Shown: piece by piece, positions 12,674 through 17,704 of the stretch
Numbering within the stretch: the first letter of the stretch is position 1
Layout of the letters: each line of letters starts with the position of its first letter
Source of the DNA: JBEKZQ01 sp049509675
GTDB lineage: Bacteria; Planctomycetota; Planctomycetia; Pirellulales; Thermoguttaceae
Length of the DNA stretch: 17,704 nucleotides
Assembly (NCBI GenBank): GCA_049509675.1
Contig: JBEKZQ010000064.1
Coordinates: forward strand, 1-17,704
Direction: 5' to 3'
Translations under genes and position numbers: made by a program
The notes under the pieces: generated by a model
What the model saw: only the letters and a program-made list of their open reading frames with translations
What the model was told of the DNA's origin: nothing
Database searches by the model: none

Positions 12674-13012
12674 ATGGCCCACACGCAAGTCATTCCGCCT
12701 GCCTCCCGGTCCGTCGGCCTGGCCGAGGTCCTGGAGCGCGTGCTGGACAAGGGCGTGGTGATCGCCGGCGACATCAAGATCAAGCTCTGCGACATCGAGT
12801 TGTTGAGCATCCAGATCCGCTTGCTGATCGCCTCGGTGGATCGAGCCAAGGAGATGGGGCTTACCTGGTGGTGGCAGCCGCAGGCGGCCAGCCCGCCGCC
12901 GCAGGCGCTCCCGTCGCAGGAGACACCGCAACTCCGCCGCGATCCGGCCGGGCACAGCCCGTGGGAACACTATCTCGAGTTTCGTCATCTGGAACAGTGC
13001 CGAAATCGTTGA
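12674..13012 (+). CDS. gvpJ: Gas vesicle protein GvpJ
   Basis: This 112-residue GvpA-family protein belongs to the J branch: SVGLAEVLERVLDKGVVIAG, DIKIKLCDIELLSIQIRLL, then IASVDRAKEMGLTWWW. The VDxAxEMG(L/M)xWW ending of the core is typical of GvpJ and absent from GvpA. GvpJ is a minor shell protein implicated in nucleation. After the core there is a 45-residue Pro/Gln/His-rich tail (QPQAASPPPQALPSQETPQL and on) that is not part of the family. AGGAG lies 6 bases before the ATG, a clear ribosome site. It lies 9 bases after gvpK and 40 bases before the Hsp20-like gene. Confidence 0.93.
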   Translation: MAHTQVIPPASRSVGLAEVLERVLDKGVVIAGDIKIKLCDIELLSIQIRLLIASVDRAKEMGLTWWWQPQAASPPPQALPSQETPQLRRDPAGHSPWEHYLEFRHLEQCRNR

Positions 13013-13052
13013 GTTCGGCCTGCCGCAACCACGAAGAGAAAGGGAAAGTTTT

Positions 13053-13619
13053 ATGACCAAGACACGCAACGGCTCCAGCGGCGGCAAACGCGGCAAAAGC
13101 CCGCACGCAGACGCCCCCGCGGCGGACGTGAACTTCAACCTCGGCGGCCTGTTGGGCAAGTTCGGCGGCGTCGTCGAGAAACTGGTCGATCTGGCCGAAC
13201 GCGGCGAACAGTTCGCCCGGAGCGGCGAAATCTCGGGCCTCGATCCCAAGGGCAAACTCCGCGGCGTGTACGGCGTTTCCATCCGTACCGGACTGGGCGA
13301 CCACGGCCAGCGCGAGGTGACGGTCGAACCCTTCGGCAACGTGCGGCAACAGCCCTCCGGCCAGACCGTTTTCGAGGACGTCCGCGAGCCGTTGGTCGAC
13401 GTACACCCCGAGGAAGATCACGTGCTGGTGCTGGCCGAGATCCCGGGCGTGAGCAAGAAAGACGTCCAACTCCATCTGGACGGCACGCAGCTTACGATCG
13501 AGGCGCAGCGCGGCGAGAAGCGCTATCGCAAGGAAGTCGTCTTGCCCGTGGCCTGCGCCGCCGAGAACATGCGCTGGGAGTGCATCAACGGGATCTTGCG
13601 GATCCGCCTGGGCAAGTAA
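13053..13619 (+). CDS. gvpH: Hsp20-like gas vesicle protein (GvpH type)
   Basis: The 188-residue protein ends in an alpha-crystallin (Hsp20) domain at about residues 112-188, with FEDVREPLVDVHPEEDHVLV, the AEIPGVSKKDVQL strand, LTIEAQRGEKRYRKEV and the terminal NGILRIRLGK containing the GILRIRL core. The N-terminal part is specific to gas vesicle clusters: a basic low-complexity start, then FNLGGLLGKFGGVVEKLVDL and a linker KGKLRGVYGVSIRTG. GvpH of haloarchaea is an Hsp20-like chaperone that keeps vesicle proteins soluble; the same role is inferred here. An AG-rich ribosome region (GAGAAAGGGAAAG) precedes the ATG. The downstream CDC48-type ATPase may work with it as a holdase and unfoldase pair. 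Confidence 0.85.
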   Translation: MTKTRNGSSGGKRGKSPHADAPAADVNFNLGGLLGKFGGVVEKLVDLAERGEQFARSGEISGLDPKGKLRGVYGVSIRTGLGDHGQREVTVEPFGNVRQQPSGQTVFEDVREPLVDVHPEEDHVLVLAEIPGVSKKDVQLHLDGTQLTIEAQRGEKRYRKEVVLPVACAAENMRWECINGILRIRLGK

Positions 13620-13629
13620 GCGACTGAAT

Positions 13630-13669
13630 CTGAAAATCTCAGATCTCAGATCTCAAATTTCAAGTCTCA
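13630..13669. repeat. ATCTCAG-type tandem units before the CDC48-type gene
   Basis: Degenerate 7-9 base units (AATCTCAG, ATCTCAG, ATCTCAAATTTC, AAGTCTCAC) run through the short gap and end 8 bases before the ATG at 13678, where a ribosome site would be expected. It is the reverse-complement type of the run at 2341-2400. Confidence 0.5.
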
Positions 13670-13677
13670 CAGCACCC

Positions 13678-15831
13678 ATGACCACACCAGCGGCCGCCCG
13701 GGAAATCACCCTCCGAGTCAGCGAGTCGACCGGCAAGGACGCCGGCCGCGGCATCGCACGTCTGGATCCCGCCGACATGCTGCGGCTGGGCGTCGACGTG
13801 GGCGACCTGGTGGAGGTGGAGGGCAAGCGGCGGTCGGTGTGCAAAGTGCTGCCGGCCTTCAAGGAACATCGCGGCCAGCAACACCTGCAGATCGACGGCA
13901 TCATTCGCGAGAACGCCCGCGTGGGCCTGAACGAGCCGGCAGTGGTGCGGCCGGCTGTGGCCCAGGCGGCCCGCACGGTCGTGCTGATCCCGCAAGGCGG
14001 CATCCCCTCCGGGCGCGACCTGAAATACATCGGCAGCCTGCTGGACGGCCTGCCCATGGTCGAGGGCGACCACGTGCGGGTCACGCTGTTCGGCAATCGG
14101 CGGGCCGACTTCCGCGTGGAGAGCACTTCACCCGCCGCGCCCGTGGTCGTCGGCGCCGACACGGTCCTGAAGATGCCCAAGAGCGAGGGCCAGCCTTCGG
14201 CGGCCATGAATTCGCTGTCCTATGAGGACATCGGCGGGGTGAAGCGGCAATTGGAGCGCGTGCGGGAGATCGTCGAACTGCCGTTGAAGTATCCCGAGGT
14301 CTTCGAGCGGCTGGGGATCGACGCGCCCAAGGGGGTGCTCCTCTACGGCCCGCCCGGCTGCGGCAAGACCCTTCTGGCGCGGGCCGTGGCCCACGAAACC
14401 GAGGCCAATTTCTTTTCCGTGAACGGTCCGGAGATCATCCACAAGTTCTACGGCGAGAGCGAAGCCCATTTGCGGAAGCTCTTCGAGGAAGCGGCGGCGC
14501 GGGCCCCCAGCATCATCTTTCTGGACGAGATCGACGCCATCGCCCCCCGTCGCGAGCGGGTGGTGGGCGACGTGGAGAAACGCGTCGTGGCCCAACTGCT
14601 GGCGCTGATGGACGGCCTGTCGCAGCGGCAGCACGTGATCGTGCTGGCGGCCACGAACCTGCCCAACATGCTCGATCCGGCCCTGCGCCGGCCGGGCCGC
14701 TTCGATCGCGAAATCAGCATCCCCATTCCCGACAAGCACGGCCGGCTGGAGATCCTGGAGATTCACAGCCGCGGCATGCCGCTGGCCGGCGACGTGGATC
14801 TGCCGCACCTGGCCTCGATCACGCACGGCTTCGTGGGCGCCGACCTGGAAGCGCTGTGCCGCGAAGCGGGCATGATCGCCCTGCGCTGCCTGCTGCCCCG
14901 CATCGATTTCTCGCAGGCCCACGTCTCCGACGAACTGCTGACGCAATTGCAGGTCCGCATGGCCGATTTCCAGAACGCCCTGCGCGAAGTGGAGCCCTCG
15001 GCCGTGCGCGAGGTGTTCGTCGAGGTGCCCAACGTCACCTGGAGCGAGGTGGGCGGCCTGGAGGAGGTCAAGCATCGCTTGCAGGAGGCCGTCCAATGGC
15101 CGCTGCGGTACCCGGAAATGTTCGAGCGGGCCCGCCTCGCGCCGCCCAAGGGCGCGCTGCTTTCCGGCCCGCCCGGCTGCGGCAAGACGCTGTTGGCCAA
15201 GGCCCTGGCCACCGAGACGGGCGTGAATTTCATTTCCGTGAAGGGCCCCGAATTGCTCTCCATGTACGTGGGCGAATCGGAGCGCGGCGTGCGCGACGTG
15301 TTTCGCAAGGCGCGGCAGGCGGCCCCCTGCATCATCTTCTTCGACGAGATCGACGCGCTGGCCTCGGCCCGCTCCCGCTCCGGCACGGACTCGGGCGTGG
15401 GCGCGCGCGTGCTCAGCCAGCTCTTGACCGAGTTGGACGGCATCGAGGAACTCAAGGGCGTGCTGGTGCTGGCCGCCACGAATCGGCCCGACCTGTTAGA
15501 CCCCGCCCTGCTGCGGCCCGGCCGCTTCGACATCCAGGTGCAGATTCCGTCGCCCGATCGGGCCGGTCGCGACAAGATATTTCAGATCCATTTGCGCGAT
15601 CGCCCGCTGCAGCGCGGCGTGACCGCGGCCTGGCTGGCCGAACAAACCGAAGGTTTCAGCGGCGCGCAGGTCGAGGGCGTGTGTCGCCGCGCGGTCATGG
15701 CCACCATCGCCGCCCAGATCGCCGCCGGGGCCGAGGGGCCCCAGGCCCGGAACCTCGAACTCCGCCGCGACGACTTCCTGGCAGCCATCGCCGAGATCGG
15801 CGCACCGCCGGCTACAACCCGTCATGGATGA
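13678..15831 (+). CDS. CDC48/VAT-type AAA+ ATPase in gas vesicle operon
   Basis: This 717-residue double-ring AAA+ protein is of the CDC48 (p97/VCP, archaeal VAT) family, which forms hexamers that unfold or extract proteins using ATP. Order of domains: an N-domain (about 1-165) with the double-psi-barrel motif RGIARLDPADMLRLGV and GDLVEVEG; D1 with Walker A GPPGCGKT (224-231), Walker B IIFLDE (D283, E284) and arginine-finger segment RRPGRFDREI; D2 with Walker A GPPGCGKT (497-504), Walker B IIFFDE (D556, E557) and RPGRFDIQV. Both ATPase sites look intact. The C-terminal tail after D2 is short. No ribosome site is seen because a repeat fills the gap. Its end overlaps gvpF/L-2 by 8 bases. Position indicates a role in vesicle assembly or turnover, but this is inference. 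Confidence 0.92.
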   Translation: MTTPAAAREITLRVSESTGKDAGRGIARLDPADMLRLGVDVGDLVEVEGKRRSVCKVLPAFKEHRGQQHLQIDGIIRENARVGLNEPAVVRPAVAQAARTVVLIPQGGIPSGRDLKYIGSLLDGLPMVEGDHVRVTLFGNRRADFRVESTSPAAPVVVGADTVLKMPKSEGQPSAAMNSLSYEDIGGVKRQLERVREIVELPLKYPEVFERLGIDAPKGVLLYGPPGCGKTLLARAVAHETEANFFSVNGPEIIHKFYGESEAHLRKLFEEAAARAPSIIFLDEIDAIAPRRERVVGDVEKRVVAQLLALMDGLSQRQHVIVLAATNLPNMLDPALRRPGRFDREISIPIPDKHGRLEILEIHSRGMPLAGDVDLPHLASITHGFVGADLEALCREAGMIALRCLLPRIDFSQAHVSDELLTQLQVRMADFQNALREVEPSAVREVFVEVPNVTWSEVGGLEEVKHRLQEAVQWPLRYPEMFERARLAPPKGALLSGPPGCGKTLLAKALATETGVNFISVKGPELLSMYVGESERGVRDVFRKARQAAPCIIFFDEIDALASARSRSGTDSGVGARVLSQLLTELDGIEELKGVLVLAATNRPDLLDPALLRPGRFDIQVQIPSPDRAGRDKIFQIHLRDRPLQRGVTAAWLAEQTEGFSGAQVEGVCRRAVMATIAAQIAAGAEGPQARNLELRRDDFLAAIAEIGAPPATTRHG

Positions 15832-16759
15832 ACACTACTACCTCTATGCTCTGATCGAACGAGCCCCCCTCTCCCTCCGGGAGAGGGTTGGGGTGAGGGT
15901 GAGGTGCAGCAAACCGTCGTTTCGTGTACCATTCTCTATCCTGGCATCCCCTCACCCCGGCCCTCTCCCGGAGGGAGAGGGGGACCTCGAACCGGCGTCT
16001 TGCAACAATCCAGCCCCGACTCTGGGCCCGGGCGTCGATCCCCGCTTCGAGGTCGAGGTCCTGCCCTGCGGCCGGATCGCCGGCGTGACCAGCCGCGTCG
16101 GCCTTGACCAATTCCATCCCGAGAAACTGCAGGCCGCCACGCCGGACGTGGTCTGGCTCAGCGAGATTGCGCTGCGGCATAACGCGATTGTCGACGCCGC
16201 GGCCGCTCGGACCGCCGTACTGCCGCTGCGATTGGGCGCGGTGTTCCACTCGCGTCGCTCCCTGTTGGAAAAGCTTGAGCAATACGAGGCCCCGGCCGCC
16301 GATTTCCTGCACCGCCTGGGCGATCGGCAGGAATGGGCGGTCAAAGTGTATCTCGACCAGCAGCCGGCGGCCGAATCGCCGCTGCCCGAGCAGCCGGCCA
16401 CGACGGGCACGCAGTACCTGGCCACCCGCCGGCTCGAGACCCAGCAGCAGCACCAACTTCAGGCGGCCAGGCAACAGGAGTTGCAGTCCCTGGAACAGCG
16501 CTTCCAGCGCTATGCCGACGGCTGGACGCGGCTCCGCCCCTTGAGCCCTGAGTTGACCGGCCGCGAGGAAAAGATGCTGCTGAACGCCGCGCTGCTGGTG
16601 TCGCGGGCGGGACTGCCCGCCTTTCAGGCCGTGAGCAACAGTTTGACTCGCGACTACCGCCGCCGGGGGCTGATGGTGGAAGTATCAGGCCCCTGGCCGC
16701 CCTATCACTTCTGTCCGTCGTTCAAGGTCCCCTCTCCCTCCGGGAGAGGGTTAGGGTGA
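15824..16759 (+). CDS. GvpL/GvpF family protein (copy 2), with in-frame repeat insertion
   Basis: This 311-residue GvpF/L paralogue begins MDEHYYLYALIERAP and has the usual RFEVEVLPCGRIAGVTSRV, TAVLPLRLGAVF, EWAVKVYLD, and a C-terminal VSGPWPPYHF. Between residue 15 and about 66 it carries 50 extra residues, including LSLRERVGVR and PHPGPLPEGEG, encoded by a palindromic element and a short flank. Removing them joins ERAP to TLGPGVDPRF, a normal family spacing. The tail after PPYHF (CPSFKVPSPSGRGLG) also runs into a second copy of the repeat, which supplies the stop. The gene overlaps the CDC48-type gene by 8 bases. The conserved parts are intact, so a functional protein with an extra loop is possible; a gene in decay is the alternative. 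Confidence 0.88.
   Translation: MDEHYYLYALIERAPLSLRERVGVRVRCSKPSFRVPFSILASPHPGPLPEGEGDLEPASCNNPAPTLGPGVDPRFEVEVLPCGRIAGVTSRVGLDQFHPEKLQAATPDVVWLSEIALRHNAIVDAAAARTAVLPLRLGAVFHSRRSLLEKLEQYEAPAADFLHRLGDRQEWAVKVYLDQQPAAESPLPEQPATTGTQYLATRRLETQQQHQLQAARQQELQSLEQRFQRYADGWTRLRPLSPELTGREEKMLLNAALLVSRAGLPAFQAVSNSLTRDYRRRGLMVEVSGPWPPYHFCPSFKVPSPSGRGLG
15865..15983. repeat. 119-base REPIN-like palindrome in gvpF/L-2
   Basis: Arms of about 34 bases (15865-15898 and 15950-15983) are inverted copies with only two mismatches, around a 51-base spacer. Each arm is itself palindromic (CTCTCCC-TCC-GGGAGAG type). In frame the right arm encodes PHPGPLPEGEG. I recognise this as a widespread dispersed repeat. The spacer shares TCGTGTACC and TCTCTATC with the spacer of the element at 16729. 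Confidence 0.85.
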
Positions 16760-16864
16760 GGGTGAGGGGGAACAAAGCGTGGAGTCGTGTACCGCTCTCT
16801 ATCGCAACATCCCCTCACCCCGGCCCTCTCCCATCCCGTCGCGAGCGACGGGCGGGAGAGGGGG
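16729..16864. repeat. 136-base REPIN-like palindrome at the gvpF/L-2 end
   Basis: This is the same family as 15865-15983: left arm 16729-16761, right arm 16813-16864. The right arm is interrupted at its tip by a nested palindrome CCCGTCGC-GA-GCGACGGG (about 16834-16851). It overlaps the last codons and stop of gvpF/L-2 (16759) and fills most of the gap to gvpF/L-3. Confidence 0.85.
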
Positions 16865-16927
16865 ACTATGCGTGGAGTCGCGCCGCCAATTCGCAAAGGT
16901 CCAGTTCAACTCCTGAAGGAACGAACA

Positions 16928-17680
16928 ATGTCGTTTCACCTGCTGGGTATCACCCACAGCCGCGGCCTGGCTGCCTTGTACTCATCTCGCTCCGCGAGAT
17001 GTCAGACCTCTCGCGGAGCGAGAGGAGTACCTGTGGCCGGTCTTCTCACGGACGACATGGGCGATCTGCTGGAGCGCAACGGCGTCGTTTGGATCGTCCG
17101 CGAGCAGCTTGCGGCGGCCCTGATGACGCCTCCGCCTCCGCCCCTGGGTGTGCTGACGCACGCCACGCTGCTGGAGGCCATCCATCAGCACATGGACGTC
17201 CTGCCGGTCCGCTACGGCATCGAGATGCCGGACGAGGAGGCGATCCGCGACTTCTTGCAGCAACGGCGGTTCGACCTGTCGGACGATCTGATACGGCTGC
17301 GCGGCAGCGGCGAGATCGGCCTGCGGATTCAGCTTCCGCCATCGCCCGCGTCGGCCCCTGCGGAGGACTTGCCGGGCGCGGCCTCCCCGTCGGTTTCCGT
17401 CGGCCAGTACCTCGCCCTGCGGCGCCGCCAATATCAGCGCAAGGACCATTTGCAAGCCCAGACGCAACGCATCGCCGAACAATGCGCACAAGGCTTGTCG
17501 GGCCTGTATCGCCAGCAGCGCCGGCTGGCCTCCGGCCGGTCCGACGTGCTGCGCCTGGCCTTTCTTGTCGAGCGCTGCCGCTGGCAGGCCTGCCGGGAAC
17601 GTTGCGGGCCGCTGCTGGAGAAGCTGACCGGCCTCCAATACAACCTTCTCGGCCCCTGGCCGCCCTACAGTTTCGTGTAG
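16928..17680 (+). CDS. GvpL/GvpF family protein (copy 3), with palindrome in frame
   Basis: This 250-residue GvpF/L paralogue starts at ATG 16928, 7 bases after GAAGGA; the open frame upstream (from 16787) is repeat sequence and is excluded. Family features are FHLLGITHSRG at the start, the VAGLLTDDMGDLLERNGVVW stretch, ATLLEAIHQHMDVLPVRYGI corresponding to the VLPxRFG site, a weaker central linker (GEIGLRIQLP), and the terminal LGPWPPYSFV. Residues 18-34 are encoded by a 53-base palindrome (16978-17030), apparently inserted in a loop between the first strand and the next. The stop codon TAG lies at the start of another repeat. It is more divergent than copy 1 and is the last recognisable gene of the cluster in the window. 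Confidence 0.88.
   Translation: MSFHLLGITHSRGLAALYSSRSARCQTSRGARGVPVAGLLTDDMGDLLERNGVVWIVREQLAAALMTPPPPPLGVLTHATLLEAIHQHMDVLPVRYGIEMPDEEAIRDFLQQRRFDLSDDLIRLRGSGEIGLRIQLPPSPASAPAEDLPGAASPSVSVGQYLALRRRQYQRKDHLQAQTQRIAEQCAQGLSGLYRQQRRLASGRSDVLRLAFLVERCRWQACRERCGPLLEKLTGLQYNLLGPWPPYSFV
16978..17030. repeat. 53-base palindrome inside gvpF/L-3
   Basis: The arms 16978-17001 and 17007-17030 are 24 bases long, inverted with two mismatches, each with an inner hairpin (TCTCGC-TCC-GCGAGA and its inverse). GTAC occurs at both outer ends. It is read in frame as YSSRSARCQTSRGARGV. No similar sequence is needed for the GvpF/L fold at this position. Confidence 0.75.
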
Positions 17681-17704
17681 GGTGGGTCGAGCGCAGCGAG
17701 CCCC
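17676..17704. repeat. TAGGGTGGGTCGA-type repeat at window end (partial)
   Basis: TGTAGGGTGGGTCGAGCGCAG and the following GCGAGCCCC match the two ends of the 50-base repeat at 6121-6170 and are cut by the window edge. The TAG stop codon of gvpF/L-3 (17678-17680) is part of this repeat. Confidence 0.55.

Noticed and set aside
15865..16864. CRISPR-like array suggested by repeated palindromes
   Set aside because: Only two elements with unequal arms, in and around coding sequence, with no regular spacers; they fit REPIN-like repeats instead.
16787..16927. N-terminal extension of gvpF/L-3
   Set aside because: It translates the palindromic repeat and its nested hairpin; a good ribosome site precedes ATG 16928.

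Overview
The window looks like chromosomal DNA from a GC-rich planctomycete, probably of the Pirellulales type. This is an inference from several features: the tail of an ISAzo13-type (Rhodopirellula DDE) transposase, an ECF sigma factor paired with a zinc-ligand-free anti-sigma protein, a secreted Tyr/His/Pro-rich small protein, and many short palindromic repeats of kinds common in that phylum. No rRNA, tRNA or CRISPR array was seen.

Left part (1-8360), unrelated housekeeping and accessory genes: a transposase C-terminus cut by the window edge; rubrerythrin; a CPBP-family membrane protease (minus strand); a small secreted protein; an alpha/beta hydrolase of the monoacylglycerol lipase type; glutamine synthetase type I (glnA); an ECF sigma factor with its membrane-bound anti-sigma partner; and a conserved protein of unknown function. 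Three of these genes (rubrerythrin, the secreted protein, glnA) have sigma-54-type -24/-12 elements in their upstream regions, with exact GG-to-GC spacing. The glnA copy is a perfect core match and has two dyads upstream.

Right part (8774-17680), a co-directional gas vesicle cluster: gvpA, a short GvpC-like protein with cryptic 33-residue repeats, gvpN, a small charged helical protein, gvpO, gvpF/L-1, gvpG, a GvpA-family paralogue of the M/S type, gvpK, gvpJ, an Hsp20-like gvpH, a two-domain CDC48-type AAA+ ATPase, gvpF/L-2 and gvpF/L-3. Genes are tightly spaced or overlap from gvpN to gvpK, indicating one operon. GvpA would form the shell, the GvpC-like protein may coat or stiffen it, GvpJ, the M/S paralogue, GvpK, GvpG, GvpO and the three GvpF/L proteins would act in nucleation and assembly, and GvpN, GvpH and the CDC48-type protein would supply ATPase and chaperone activity. 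This implies a buoyant, aquatic cell.

The most unusual features are: (1) the 98-residue protein between gvpA and gvpN, which has an internal 33-residue period like cyanobacterial GvpC; (2) repeated invasion of protein-coding DNA by palindromic elements that stay open in frame, including a 150-base insertion in gvpF/L-2, a 53-base palindrome in gvpF/L-3 and a 44-base palindrome in the anti-sigma gene; (3) the set of sigma-54-like promoters; and (4) a long inverted repeat in the gvpA leader.
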